Below are positions 1 to 8,793 of a stretch of DNA of 64,000 bases, in pieces. The first letter of the stretch is position 1; every line of letters begins with the position of its first letter. A program made the translations under genes and the position numbers. The notes below the pieces were generated by a model, which had not been told where the DNA came from, did no database searches, and saw only the letters and a list, made by a program, of their open reading frames with translations. The DNA is from Bacillus sp. 03113 (GTDB lineage Bacteria; Bacillota; Bacilli; Bacillales; Cytobacillaceae): contig NZ_VATK01000020.1 of NCBI RefSeq assembly GCF_006546985.1, forward strand, positions 1 through 64,000, written 5' to 3'.

Positions 1-66
1 AAAGGGCGATTCATCACCCACCTAAATGCTAACGCATTTTGAGGAAGGAGTCTTCTCGCATAAAAA
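1..66 (+). mobile_element. Possible right-end remnant of an IS200/IS605 (TnpB) element
   Basis: The first ~66 bases contain GGGCGATTCATC followed by a short A/T-rich middle and GAAGGAGTCTTCTCGCA. From memory this resembles the 3' ends found downstream of tnpB genes in Bacillus. No transposase is visible because the window starts here, so this may be the tail of an element lying to the left. It differs from the complete TnpB element at the other end of the window. The assignment rests on recalled sequence similarity only. Confidence 0.3.
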
Positions 67-158
67 TGATAAAAAATAGATTGGGTTTCTATGTTCGTTT
101 CTATTCAAAGAACGAGACAAAAGGAGATTTTACGACTCATATCGAAGTACATCTGTAG

Positions 159-683
159 ATGATCATATTGGCAAATAACAATCCTACTAAAATACATATT
201 ATTGGATCCGTTGGAAGCGGTAAAACAACATTAGCAAGAAATCTGTCTACAAAATTAAACATTCCGTTTTTCGAATTAGATAATGTTGTTTGGAAAAGAT
301 TCAAATCTGGGGATATAAGAAGAAGCGAAGATGAAAGAGATGAATATTTAAATAGAATTATTCATTCCGATGCTTGGATTATAGAAGGTATTCATTATCA
401 ATGGGTACAGCAAGGCTTTCAGAATGCAGACTTAATTATATTTTTAGATACAGCCTATTCGAAAAGGATTTATCGAATTATCAAAAGGTTTATTTTACAA
501 AAAACAGGAATAGAAAAAGCAAACTATAAACCCACATTAAAAATTTTTATAAATATGTTTAAATGGAACTCCTGTTTTGAAAATGAAAATAAGCCAGAAA
601 TATTCGATCTTTTAAACAAATACAATGACAAGGTAATTTTTTTGAAGGACAACAGTGAGATTGACAAATACTTTAACAAATGA
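159..683 (+). CDS. FlaR-like DNA topology modulation protein (P-loop kinase)
   Basis: The 174-aa protein has a Walker A motif GSVGSGKTT near residues 16-24 and an adenylate-kinase-like layout with the later segment WIIEGIHYQWV. This matches the FlaR/topology modulation family, cytosolic P-loop proteins of about 170 aa related to small-molecule kinases, whose substrate is not established. No ribosome binding site lies just before the ATG. Instead the stop codon of a 23-codon reading frame (91-162, ATG start) overlaps it as ATGA, which could couple translation. The preceding DNA may be an insertion-element end, so the native 5' region may have been replaced. The family call is good; the physiological role is unknown. 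Confidence 0.75.
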   Translation: MIILANNNPTKIHIIGSVGSGKTTLARNLSTKLNIPFFELDNVVWKRFKSGDIRRSEDERDEYLNRIIHSDAWIIEGIHYQWVQQGFQNADLIIFLDTAYSKRIYRIIKRFILQKTGIEKANYKPTLKIFINMFKWNSCFENENKPEIFDLLNKYNDKVIFLKDNSEIDKYFNK

Positions 684-915
684 GTTAAGTATTATCTTCT
701 TATGCTACTTTAAAGGTTATAGGACTCCTTTCCAGAAAGAGTATGTTACAAAATTTAGAACGGTGTTAACACATCTACATTGGAAGGCTCCGAATTTTAG
801 ATAATTCTTTAGAAATTAACATAACATACTTCTAATTTCCTTAATCATAAAAATTAGAAATGAATCTTTATTAACACCTTTGGGAAATAATAAAATTTAA
901 AAAGGAGGAATCTCA

Positions 916-1056
916 TTGACGAATATCATAGATGGAATGGATGAAGCAAGATTTAAATCTCCTAAAGGTAATAATAACAAGCCTCAAGAGAAGAAGGTAA
1001 AAGAGGAAGAGAAGAAAATGCCTATGGTTTTAAGAAATCTTAAAAACGGATCATGA
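916..1056 (+). CDS. Small hypothetical protein, 46 aa, lysine/glutamate-rich
   Basis: A TTG start sits 5 nt after a near-perfect AAAGGAGGA site (902-910). The frame runs 46 codons to TGA and is followed by a hairpin at 1111-1145. The product begins MTNIIDGMDEARFKSP, has a highly charged middle rich in K and E, and ends PMVLRNLKNGS. No membrane segment or signal peptide is visible. The strong ribosome binding site and terminator-like hairpin support a real gene. I do not recognise the family. Confidence 0.55.
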   Translation: MTNIIDGMDEARFKSPKGNNNKPQEKKVKEEEKKMPMVLRNLKNGS

Positions 1057-1110
1057 TTGAAACAATGTTCATAAATCAAGTCCGTATGGAAAATTAAATT
1101 ATATACAACG

Positions 1111-1147
1111 AGCCTGTTTTTGAAAAAAATTCATCAAAACAGGCTTT
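1111..1147 (+). terminator. Hairpin AGCCTGTTTTTG...CAAAACAGGCT (family 1)
   Basis: Inverted arms AGCCTGTTTT and AAAACAGGCT flank an A-rich loop, followed by TTTAATTATT. It lies 55 nt after the 46-aa gene. The same hairpin recurs at 7762-7797 and 57539-57574, so it is a dispersed family as well as a probable terminator. Confidence 0.55.
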
Positions 1148-1502
1148 AATTATTAAAAGGAATACTTTGAATATAGTAGAAGTCAGCTTACCAAGATTAA
1201 TACTGGAATCTATAAAAAATTAATCATACAATATAAGCATGACGGCTTTTAAAGCACTTTTTTAAACTATTTGTCGTTCAATCAATGTAACGGAAATTCC
1301 CTCATGTTCACTCTCCTAAATATGAAAATTAATATTTCAAAGTACTAATTTCTATTTTACAAATATTAATACTATCGATACAATTCAGATAAAACTTACA
1401 ATTAATAAAAAAGAAAAACCAATCATGTGAATTCCGTAAGAGTACTAGGACCATTTTTTGATTTAAATAATTATAAAAAACAGATAAGGAGATTGATAAG
1501 CA
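1148..1502. other. Gene-free A+T-rich spacer
   Basis: I see no supported gene. On the minus strand around 1269-1322 a 17-codon stretch ending ISVTLIERQIV and closed by a stop could be the worn C-terminus of a lost gene, but it has no start. The spacer ends with ATAAGGAGATTG, the ribosome binding site of the aminotransferase. Confidence 0.4.
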
Positions 1503-2672
1503 ATGCAAAGTGCACAACTGATTAAAGATTTGCCCGCATCAAAGACTGTTTCCATTCAAAATAAAGTTTTTGCATTAAAGCAAGAAGGACATAAAATCAT
1601 TAACCTTGCCGGAGGGGAGCCTGATTTTCATACACCTGCTCCAATCATAAAAGAAGCAGAAAAGGCGATGGATTTGGGGTTTACTCATTATGTAAGTACA
1701 AATGGGATACCTGAGCTGCGTCACGAAATCGCTTTAAAGCTGCGGAATGAAAATGGAGTAGCATGTGATCCATCACAAATCGTTGTTACTGCCGGAGGAA
1801 AACCTGCATTATATGTTGCACTAACAAGCCTGCTAAATGAAGGGGATGAAGTACTGGTCATTAATCCTGCGTGGGTCAGCTATGAGCCGTTAATTACAAT
1901 GGCCCGAGGAGTACCTGTTACGGTAGATTTGAATCCTGAAGATAACTTTATGCTAGATAGAGAAAAACTAATGGCAGCATGCACGAATAAAACCCGAGCG
2001 ATTATTGTGAATAACCCTAACAATCCAACAGGCAGAGTGTTAACCGAGGAAGAGATTCAGATTTTAAAAGATGTTGTCACCGCAAAAAATATAATCATTA
2101 TTTCAGATGAGGTTTATGAAAAGATCGTATTTCGTGATCATCGGTTTATATCTCTAGCAAGTGTTTCAGGATTGGAGGATCGGACTATTACCGTCCAAAG
2201 CTTTTCAAAAGGACAAGCAATGACTGGTTGGAGACTTGGGTATTTAGTTCTCCCGAAAGAACTCGTTACGGCCGCATCGAAAATTCAAGGGCATCTTGCA
2301 ACGTGCACTACTTCTTTTATTCAGTATGCGGGTATAGCTGCCTTAAAATTAACAGATGAAGTAGAATACATGAGAAGCTGTTATGAAAAACGTGTTAATC
2401 GGGTCGTCTCTGCTTTAAATCAAATACCTGGTGTATCCTGCCCATATCCTGAAGGTGCATTTTATGTATTTCCTGAAATACATTTTCGCGATTACACCTC
2501 CAATGAAATTGCCGAATATCTGCTGGATCAGGTAAAGGTTGCAGTTACTCCAGGCACTGCATTTGGATCGAAGTATGAGAACTATTTGAGACTATCTTGT
2601 GCAACGTCTGACCAGAATCTTGAACAGGCTATTATGCTTATCGAACAAGCATTGACTTCGAAAATCTATTAA
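1503..2672 (+). CDS. PLP-dependent class I/II aminotransferase (AspC/PatA-like)
   Basis: The 389-aa protein has the fold-type I landmarks: NNPNNPTG at 170-177, SDEVYEK at 201-207 (Asp202 and Tyr205 contacting PLP), and SFSKG with Lys236 as the Schiff-base lysine, followed by GWRLGY. A C-terminal YLRLSC supplies the substrate-carboxylate arginine. Length fits aspartate/aromatic aminotransferases. A good AAGGAG site precedes ATG. An NAD-dependent 2-hydroxyacid dehydrogenase follows 86 nt downstream on the same strand, so the two probably interconvert an amino acid, its 2-oxo acid and a hydroxy acid. The exact amino-acid specificity cannot be read from the sequence. Confidence 0.88.
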   Translation: MQSAQLIKDLPASKTVSIQNKVFALKQEGHKIINLAGGEPDFHTPAPIIKEAEKAMDLGFTHYVSTNGIPELRHEIALKLRNENGVACDPSQIVVTAGGKPALYVALTSLLNEGDEVLVINPAWVSYEPLITMARGVPVTVDLNPEDNFMLDREKLMAACTNKTRAIIVNNPNNPTGRVLTEEEIQILKDVVTAKNIIIISDEVYEKIVFRDHRFISLASVSGLEDRTITVQSFSKGQAMTGWRLGYLVLPKELVTAASKIQGHLATCTTSFIQYAGIAALKLTDEVEYMRSCYEKRVNRVVSALNQIPGVSCPYPEGAFYVFPEIHFRDYTSNEIAEYLLDQVKVAVTPGTAFGSKYENYLRLSCATSDQNLEQAIMLIEQALTSKIY

Positions 2673-2758
2673 ACTAGATCATTCAATTCATTGCATGACT
2701 AGCAGGATGTTAAGATCCTACAAGATTATTTTTAATATAGAAAGGAAGGAAATTCAGT

Positions 2759-3736
2759 ATGAAGGTTCTTTTTAGTGTAGGAAAAGCGTATTATCCCATT
2801 CACGAATCTTTTGTCCAGCGAATAAAAGATTTAGGAGTGGATGTGACAGTCCTAATGGTTGACGAAAATAAAAGCAAGGAATTGATCATAGAAAACATTA
2901 AAAATGCAACTATATACATAACGGCGGTTGCACTCGCCGATCGGGAGGTTATCGATGCAGCACCCGAACTAAAGTATATTATTAAAACAGGTACCGGTGT
3001 TGATAATATTGATGTTGCCTATGCTACACAAAAAGGAATTATCGTCAGCAATGCTGCTGGTCAAAATGCTAATGCTGTCGCCGAACTAGCCATCGGACTC
3101 ATGATTTCCCTTTCTAGAACCATTCCACAGCTGGACCAGAAAACAAAAGACGGAAAATGGGTACAAAGTACAGGATTTGAATTGAAAGACAAAACATTGG
3201 GCATTATTGGATTTGGGTCTATTGGGCAGATCATTGCTCATTATGCGAAAGTCTTTGACATGAAAATGATTGCTTATGGGAATCACAGGGATGATGCAGC
3301 TGCAAATAAGCTGGGCGTCAACTTCGTAGAATTTGATCAATTGCTTTCAGATTCCGATTATATCGTAGTGGGTACATCTCTGAAAAAATCGACCTATCAT
3401 CTTATTGATAAGCAAGCGCTCAGCAAGATGAAAGAGTCCGCATTCTTGATTAATATCTCTCGGGGAGCGGTAGTAGATGGTAAAGCATTATTTGAAGCTT
3501 TAGAACAAAGAAAGATATCCGGCGCCGCTCTCGATGTGTTTGAAACGGAGCCTCCAACCGAGGAGCTCCACCATCTGGATAATTTGATCGCCACACCCCA
3601 TGTCGGTGGTACAACCCTTGAAAGTGCGAATCGAATTGCAGAAGTGACCGTTGAGAACATCCGACGATTTGTTCATCATGAACCACTACAAAATGTACTT
3701 AATCAAAAAGAACTTGAAGCAATACAAAAAATCTAA
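2759..3736 (+). CDS. D-2-hydroxyacid dehydrogenase (phosphoglycerate dehydrogenase-like)
   Basis: The 325-aa protein has the D-isomer 2-hydroxyacid dehydrogenase layout: an N-terminal substrate lobe, the Rossmann motif GFGSIG at 151-156, and the catalytic triad Arg235 (NISRG), Glu264 (FETEPP) and His281 (PHVGG). It lacks the C-terminal ACT domain of long SerA enzymes. It follows the aminotransferase closely and is closed by a terminator at 3752, so the two likely form an operon. It could reduce hydroxypyruvate, glyoxylate or another 2-oxo acid; a serine-biosynthesis role is possible but not shown. Confidence 0.87.
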   Translation: MKVLFSVGKAYYPIHESFVQRIKDLGVDVTVLMVDENKSKELIIENIKNATIYITAVALADREVIDAAPELKYIIKTGTGVDNIDVAYATQKGIIVSNAAGQNANAVAELAIGLMISLSRTIPQLDQKTKDGKWVQSTGFELKDKTLGIIGFGSIGQIIAHYAKVFDMKMIAYGNHRDDAAANKLGVNFVEFDQLLSDSDYIVVGTSLKKSTYHLIDKQALSKMKESAFLINISRGAVVDGKALFEALEQRKISGAALDVFETEPPTEELHHLDNLIATPHVGGTTLESANRIAEVTVENIRRFVHHEPLQNVLNQKELEAIQKI

Positions 3737-3751
3737 CTTATTGATCGTGAA

Positions 3752-3789
3752 CAAAAAGCCGATGCAGTCTTTTGCCTCGGTTTTTTTGT
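3752..3789 (+). terminator. Rho-independent terminator of the aminotransferase-dehydrogenase operon
   Basis: CCGA-t-GCA-gtcttt-TGC-c-TCGG forms a stem-loop directly followed by TTTTTTTG, 25 nt after the dehydrogenase stop. Confidence 0.85.
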
Positions 3790-3859
3790 TGCAATTAGAC
3801 ATCTTCTATTACCTATAGATTTTAGTGGGTAATGCTGCTTCTCCTACCAATTTTCTGAG

Positions 3860-4771
3860 CTAATAATCAATGTTTTTTAATAAACATTTGAAAGCATTTA
3901 TAGCCTTAAAAAATGTTTTGTCGTAACGACCATCCTCCTGAATCGTCCAACATGTTGCGAGTACCGTATGCGAAAAACCCCATGATAGAATGCTTTGTTT
4001 GTCTAAATTTAGTTCTTCTACTAAAATATCAATTCGCTTTTCAATCACTGTTTCCAAATGGTAATCTGGCAATTTATTTAGCAAAAATTGAATGACATCA
4101 TATTCCCTGTCCCCAATTAAACCTTTCGGGTCAATCGCAACCCACGATTCTCCTTTCCCAATCAAAATATTGTAATGATGTAAATCTCCGTGTAGTAAAA
4201 ATAAGTTGCTTCGTCTACTATTCATCATTTTAAAAGTATCAACTGCTTCTTGAAGAATTTCCTTTGTGATTGGACCGAACCCTTCAGGATATTTTTGAAA
4301 TATCCGGATCAATTTCTGTTCCATCTGTCTTGTTGTGGGAATGTTTGAGGTGTTTGGTGCAGGAATCCATAATTTTTTCATTACTTGTGAAGCAATACGT
4401 GTTGCTTCTTCTTCATCTACTAATGAGGCTAGAGTTTTTCCAGGAATTAATCGTTCCAGAATTACAATCCCTTTTTCTAGATCCACATCGATGATTTTAA
4501 CCATGCCGTTTCCGTTAAATAGGGTAAGTGCTTCAACTTCAGAAAGAAATTCTTCGCTCGGGACAACAAGCTTTATAACAACATCAGTCCCGTCTTTTCG
4601 CTTCGCAGGTGCAACAAAATTGTATGATAAGTCAAATGGAGCCAAAACTTTCATATCCCATCGCTTCTCACAATCTTCAATTAGTTGATCAAAATCAGCT
4701 AACCATTTTTCCGCTTTGTGCTTATGTACATCTTTAATTGTTTGTACAAATTGATTTGGCAATTGAATCAT
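3860..4771 (-). CDS. Streptomycin 6-kinase / hydroxyurea-kinase-like phosphotransferase
   Basis: The 303-aa protein carries the APH-type catalytic loop HGDLHHYN at 194-201 and the metal-binding IDPKG at 213-217, with an N-lobe nucleotide-lysine region VVIKLVV near 64-70. The layout and IDPKGLIGDREYDV stretch fit the APH(6)/hydroxyurea phosphotransferase family, which inactivates antibiotics or acts on unknown sugars or alcohols. An AAGGAGGC site precedes the ATG. It is divergent from the IclR gene. Many chromosomal homologues confer no known resistance, so the substrate is open. Confidence 0.8.
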   Translation of the reverse strand: MIQLPNQFVQTIKDVHKHKAEKWLADFDQLIEDCEKRWDMKVLAPFDLSYNFVAPAKRKDGTDVVIKLVVPSEEFLSEVEALTLFNGNGMVKIIDVDLEKGIVILERLIPGKTLASLVDEEEATRIASQVMKKLWIPAPNTSNIPTTRQMEQKLIRIFQKYPEGFGPITKEILQEAVDTFKMMNSRRSNLFLLHGDLHHYNILIGKGESWVAIDPKGLIGDREYDVIQFLLNKLPDYHLETVIEKRIDILVEELNLDKQSILSWGFSHTVLATCWTIQEDGRYDKTFFKAINAFKCLLKNIDY

Positions 4772-4877
4772 AGTATGCCTCCTTGGAAAAAAGCTTTTTT
4801 CGAAATATTCTTCATGTCATAATCAAAATCCTGTATTCATGGGATTTTTCATATTCCATCTTCCTTAATCACAAATT

Positions 4878-4914
4878 AACTAACTTGAAGTTTCAAATAT
4901 AGAAACAAATAGTT
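4878..4914. promoter_or_regulatory. Nested inverted repeat upstream of the IclR gene
   Basis: GTTTC-aaatata-GAAAC (4890-4906) lies inside AACTA (4878-4882) and TAGTT (4910-4914). It is in the divergent region 57-93 nt before the iclR-type start, so it is a candidate operator, by position only. Confidence 0.35.
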
Positions 4915-4970
4915 CTTTTTTTGATTTAACTTTTCCATGCCTTTAATATAAACGTATCAAGGAGAAAGAG

Positions 4971-5714
4971 GTGATGGCAGTGAGTCAATACGAAGTGGCC
5001 ACTTTGAAAAAAGGACTCCTAATCTTAAATGCTCTACAACAGGAAGAAAGTATGACATTAAGTGAACTAATGAAAAAGTTTTCGTTAAATAAATCGACAA
5101 CCTTTCGTTTACTGTACACGCTCGAACAAATGGGGTACATCAAAAAAACAGATCATTCATACAGCGTCACCACTAAAATAGGGGGCAGAACAAATCCCTA
5201 TAATGCTAGATTAAACTGGTTATCCGTTCCTCCACTTTATCAATTAAGCTCTGAAATTGGAGAAACTGTTTATATCGGGGTATTAAATGGAACCGATGTT
5301 GTAACCACTCAAGTGATTGATGGAAAACATTATGTCCGAACCTGCTCAGAAGTTGGAGAACGTGCTCCTGCGCATCTAAATGCTCTTGGAAAAGTTATTA
5401 TGGCTTTTTTAGAAGAACATAAGTGTGAAAGCTTACTCAAACAATTAATTCTAATACAAAAAACAGAGAACACATTTATCGATCTTCACTTGCTGAAGGA
5501 GCATTTGAAGGTCATTCGTTCACAGGGTTATGCAGTGGATGATGAGGAAACTGAAATTGGGTTAAGATGCATTGCCGTTCCCATTATATATGAAGGAGAA
5601 GTAATAGCTGCTGTCGCTTTATCAGGACCAGCTGCACGTTTGAATAAAAAATGGGACAAAACAATCAGTAAAAAACTGATTCAATCCAGCGCTCAAATGT
5701 CTAAAATGCTCTAA
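4971..5714 (+). CDS. IclR family transcriptional regulator
   Basis: The 247-aa protein has an N-terminal winged helix (about 8-70; SELMKKFSLNKSTTFRLLYTLEQ) and a C-terminal effector-binding GAF-like domain ending GEVIAAVALSGPAARL. An AAGGAGAAAG site precedes overlapping start choices GTG (4971) and ATG (4974). It leads a same-strand cluster with an MFS transporter, a UPF0303 protein and a small monooxygenase, which it probably controls. The ligand is unknown. The domain assignment is secure. Confidence 0.88.
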   Translation: MMAVSQYEVATLKKGLLILNALQQEESMTLSELMKKFSLNKSTTFRLLYTLEQMGYIKKTDHSYSVTTKIGGRTNPYNARLNWLSVPPLYQLSSEIGETVYIGVLNGTDVVTTQVIDGKHYVRTCSEVGERAPAHLNALGKVIMAFLEEHKCESLLKQLILIQKTENTFIDLHLLKEHLKVIRSQGYAVDDEETEIGLRCIAVPIIYEGEVIAAVALSGPAARLNKKWDKTISKKLIQSSAQMSKML

Positions 5715-5758
5715 GGCTTCAATTATTTTTGTGCAACAAATAGGGGAAGGAGTAGGAA

Positions 5759-6937
5759 ATGTCTACAAAAGTATATATTGGTTTACTTTCTTTAGCCGTA
5801 AGTGCTTTTGCCATTGGAACAACCGAATTTGTCATCGTCGGCTTACTGCAAACGATTGCTGATGACTTAAGCATCACCGTTACAAAATCTGGAGCATTGA
5901 TTTCAGGATATGCAATCGCGATCGCTGTTGGAACTCCTGTCATCACGGTAATAACAGGCCGTGTTCCTAAAAAAGCCTTTCTGCTCATATTAATGGCAAT
6001 CTTTACATTAGGAAATCTGCTTTCAGCTCTAGCTGGATCGTATGAGCTCTTAATGTTCTCACGTGTTGTAACAGCCATTTCACATGGGGTGTTTTTCGCA
6101 ATAGCAGCCATCGTCGCAACAGATATCGTCCCTGACAATAAAAAAGGAACAGCGATATCAATTATGTTTACCGGATTAACCGTTGCGACCATCGTTGGTG
6201 TTCCTTTAGGAACGTATATTGGGCAGCACTTTGGATGGCGCGCTACTTTTGGCACAGTTGCCTTCCTAGGGCTCATTGCCTTTATTGTCAATATATTCGC
6301 TATCGATAAAGTAAAAAATCAAGGGAATCCGCCTACATTTAAGGATGTCGGTGAGCTAATAAAAAATCAGCGCATCCTTCTTGCTTTACTTATGACAGCA
6401 TTCGGATTTGGAGGAACGTTTGCCTTATTTACCTATCTTTCTCCCATTCTAGAAGAAATCAGCGGATATTCTTCTAGTGCTATTTCCATTTTGCTTCTTG
6501 TTTATGGGATTGCAGTAGCCATTGGAAATATCCTTGGGGGGAAAATGGCAAACGAGCATCCTGTCAAAGCTTTGCGTTGGATCTTTTTCGTTCAAGGTAT
6601 TTTTCTTCTTTTACAAATATGGCTTCTGCCAAGCAAATCTCTTAGTATTCTATCAATTATTTTATTAGGGCTGCTTGCCTTTATGATGTCTCCAGGCGTG
6701 CAAGCTTATATCGTATCGTTAGCTGAAAAGCTAGTTCCATCTGCAAAGGATCTTGCGTCTGCCCTAAATATTTCAGCATTTAATGTTGGGATTGCTGCCG
6801 GCTCTGTTTTAGGTGGATTAGCAGTCGATCACTTAACCTATTTGGATACTGCCTGGATTGGTGCGATTATGATTGCAATTGCTCTTCTTCTTGCTGCAAT
6901 AAACTATTCATTCGATAAAAAACAAAATCTTTTTTAA
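5759..6937 (+). CDS. MFS transporter, DHA1 (AraJ/YdhP-like) family
   Basis: The 392-aa protein shows about 12 hydrophobic segments and the typical opening GLLSLAVSAFAIGTTEFVIVG seen in AraJ/PbuE/YdhP-type exporters, where TEF in TM1 is conserved. It sits 44 nt after the IclR gene with a GGGGAAGGAG site. The family exports sugars, purines, or drugs. Its neighbours suggest efflux of a small aromatic or quinone-like compound, but that is inference. Confidence 0.85.
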   Translation: MSTKVYIGLLSLAVSAFAIGTTEFVIVGLLQTIADDLSITVTKSGALISGYAIAIAVGTPVITVITGRVPKKAFLLILMAIFTLGNLLSALAGSYELLMFSRVVTAISHGVFFAIAAIVATDIVPDNKKGTAISIMFTGLTVATIVGVPLGTYIGQHFGWRATFGTVAFLGLIAFIVNIFAIDKVKNQGNPPTFKDVGELIKNQRILLALLMTAFGFGGTFALFTYLSPILEEISGYSSSAISILLLVYGIAVAIGNILGGKMANEHPVKALRWIFFVQGIFLLLQIWLLPSKSLSILSIILLGLLAFMMSPGVQAYIVSLAEKLVPSAKDLASALNISAFNVGIAAGSVLGGLAVDHLTYLDTAWIGAIMIAIALLLAAINYSFDKKQNLF

Positions 6938-6951
6938 GGGAGAGATGATAC

Positions 6952-7407
6952 ATGAGCCTACAACAGCTTGAGCAATTAGAAAATGAGTTGCAGTTTAAAC
7001 ACTTTACGAACGAAGATGCCTTACTTTTAGGCATGACCCTCATTAATTACGCTAAAGAAAACGGCAAATCGGTTGCCATTCATATTGAACGTAATCGTGT
7101 GCCACTTTTTACGCATTTAATGGATGGAACATCAGAAGAAAATGTATTCTGGCTACAGAGAAAAAAACGCGTTGTTGAACATTACAACCGCAGCTCATAT
7201 TATATCGCAGCACGATTTGAAGCATCAGGCACAACGCATGATCTAAGCTCTCTGTTATCTCCAGCAGAATATCAAGCTGTAGGGGGCTCTTTTCCGATCC
7301 GTGTGAAGGATGTTGGGGTCATCGGTTCTGTAACAGTTGCTGGTCTAACAGCTCAGCTTGACCATGATTACGTGGTTGAAGGCATTAAAAGATATTTAAA
7401 TAAATAG
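6952..7407 (+). CDS. UPF0303 / GlcG-HbpS-like protein
   Basis: The 151-aa protein matches the UPF0303 family, a small soluble PAS-like fold related to haem-binding HbpS/GlcG proteins. Visible features are HIERNRVPLF near 43-52 and the closing segment DVGVIGSVTVAGL near 121-133. It starts 14 nt after the MFS stop with GGGAGAG before ATG, so it is in the same operon. The biochemical function of the family is not settled. Confidence 0.8.
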   Translation: MSLQQLEQLENELQFKHFTNEDALLLGMTLINYAKENGKSVAIHIERNRVPLFTHLMDGTSEENVFWLQRKKRVVEHYNRSSYYIAARFEASGTTHDLSSLLSPAEYQAVGGSFPIRVKDVGVIGSVTVAGLTAQLDHDYVVEGIKRYLNK

Positions 7408-7423
7408 GATGTAAATCTGTAAA

Positions 7424-7714
7424 ATGATTAAAGAACATGCCTATCTAACAATTAATCCATTTTCCAGACAGGAATTTATTAGCACTATTCATAAAGCCTT
7501 TCCTTATTTAACATCTGCCGAGGGATATATAGGCCATGAATTGCTTCAAAACTATGAAAAACCTAATCAATTTCTACTTGTTGTCCACTGGAGAACAATC
7601 GAAGATCACACAGAAACCTTTGTGAAAAGTGATGTTTTCAAGGAATGGGAGAAATTAATCTCGCCTTATTTTGAATCTGAACCAATTGTTTTGCATTATT
7701 CTGATGTGAAGTAA
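7424..7714 (+). CDS. Antibiotic biosynthesis monooxygenase (ABM) domain protein
   Basis: The 96-aa protein has the compact ferredoxin-like dimeric ABM layout (INPFSRQEFISTI..., GYIGHELLQN..., FLLVVHWRTIEDH). Such proteins include cofactor-free quinol monooxygenases and haem-degrading enzymes. It is last in the IclR/MFS/UPF0303 cluster, 16 nt after the UPF0303 stop. The tight spacing supports co-transcription. Substrate unknown. Confidence 0.8.
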   Translation: MIKEHAYLTINPFSRQEFISTIHKAFPYLTSAEGYIGHELLQNYEKPNQFLLVVHWRTIEDHTETFVKSDVFKEWEKLISPYFESEPIVLHYSDVK

Positions 7715-7761
7715 AGAAATAGTCTAGACAGTTATAATCTTTCAACATAAAAATGCACAAC

Positions 7762-7803
7762 AGCCTGTTTTTGAAAAAAATGGATCAAGAACAGGCTTTT
7801 TCT
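7762..7803. terminator. Bidirectional terminator, hairpin family 1
   Basis: AGCCTGTTTTTG and CAAGAACAGGCT pair around an A-rich loop, followed by TTTTTCTTA on the plus strand. It separates the converging ABM and kinase-like genes and matches the hairpins at 1111 and 57539. Confidence 0.75.
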
Positions 7804-7827
7804 TAATTTATTAATTAATTATGCTAC

Positions 7828-8775
7828 CTAAATGCTTTTGTGTGATTGCTGGTTTTCTTCCAATATACGATTATTCTCACCTACAAGAATTGTTAGTGCT
7901 TTACCTTTATAAGAGCTTCTTTCCATGCTGAATAAAAATTCTTCAACAGATGAATAACGCTGGTCCCTATTAGGCTTAACTGCCTTAGCAGCTACTTTAA
8001 AAAGTTCTTTTTCCGCCTCCCATTTAGAGTAAGAACGGTCGAGTCCACCACCCAAAAGGCCAAACACTATTGCTCCCATATTATACACATTTGTTACTTC
8101 ATCAATATCCGCACCAAGCTCAAATTCTTCAGGGGACATAAATCGTGAAGAACCCCATAACCTCCCCATCGTATTTTTAAAGGGTTTTCTCTGGTACAAG
8201 TCTATGTCGCAAATCATCGTTCTATTATTTTTAAAATCATATAAAATACTACCATCGTAAAAATCAACAGCGACATAGTTTTTTCTTTGAATATGTAAAT
8301 GAAAACTAATAATACGATCCAATGAAGATAACCTATGATGAATTGGCAATTGCTTATAACGAAAAAACGGAGAATCTGGGTGGTTGTATTTAGCAGGAGG
8401 TGGAAAGGACCAGTGCGAATGAAGACACTCTCCTTCAAACCAGTCAAAAATCATAACATAACCATTATCAATTTTAAAATGATCGACTAATTTAACTAAA
8501 TTCGGATGGCTTAATTCTTCATAAAGTGAGGTAGCTTTCTTCAGGCGATTTATAGCGTCTTGAGGATCTCCGGAATACTCCAACGTTTTGGCACCTGCAT
8601 ATTTCACAAACTGTTTCTTACCGTCTTTTTCAACACCAAAGCATATATTCCCAGAATCTTGTTGATTAAAAATGCAAAAAACTTCTCCTAAACGACTAAG
8701 CCAATCAAAATTATGATATTCTCTTAATTGAAAAGTAACATGACCCATTTGAAACGTTACTGGAAATTCGTCCAT
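7828..8775 (-). CDS. Protein-kinase-like protein
   Basis: About 315 aa from the ATG chosen because GAGGAGGGG lies 5 nt upstream; an upstream in-frame ATG at 8790 has no site. Kinase landmarks, numbered from 8790: Lys63 (QFVKYAG), Glu-rich helix near 85-95, HPNLV at 95-99, a catalytic-loop equivalent VDFYDGS with Asp176, a DFG equivalent CDIDLY with Asp195, and an APE-like MSPEE. The metal-binding Asn five residues after the catalytic Asp is Ser here. It starts 18 nt after a GNAT gene, so the pair is probably one operon. Active kinase or pseudokinase cannot be decided. Confidence 0.75.
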   Translation of the reverse strand: MDEFPVTFQMGHVTFQLREYHNFDWLSRLGEVFCIFNQQDSGNICFGVEKDGKKQFVKYAGAKTLEYSGDPQDAINRLKKATSLYEELSHPNLVKLVDHFKIDNGYVMIFDWFEGECLHSHWSFPPPAKYNHPDSPFFRYKQLPIHHRLSSLDRIISFHLHIQRKNYVAVDFYDGSILYDFKNNRTMICDIDLYQRKPFKNTMGRLWGSSRFMSPEEFELGADIDEVTNVYNMGAIVFGLLGGGLDRSYSKWEAEKELFKVAAKAVKPNRDQRYSSVEEFLFSMERSSYKGKALTILVGENNRILEENQQSHKSI

Positions 8776-8793
8776 TAAACCCCTCCTCATTTA

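Noticed and set aside
1269-1322. Short minus-strand frame ISVTLIERQIV
   Set aside because: Only 17 codons with no start; too short to name as a pseudogene.
4787-4802. GAAAAAAGCTTTTTTC palindrome upstream of the streptomycin-kinase-like gene
   Set aside because: A low-complexity palindrome without a clear position relative to a promoter.
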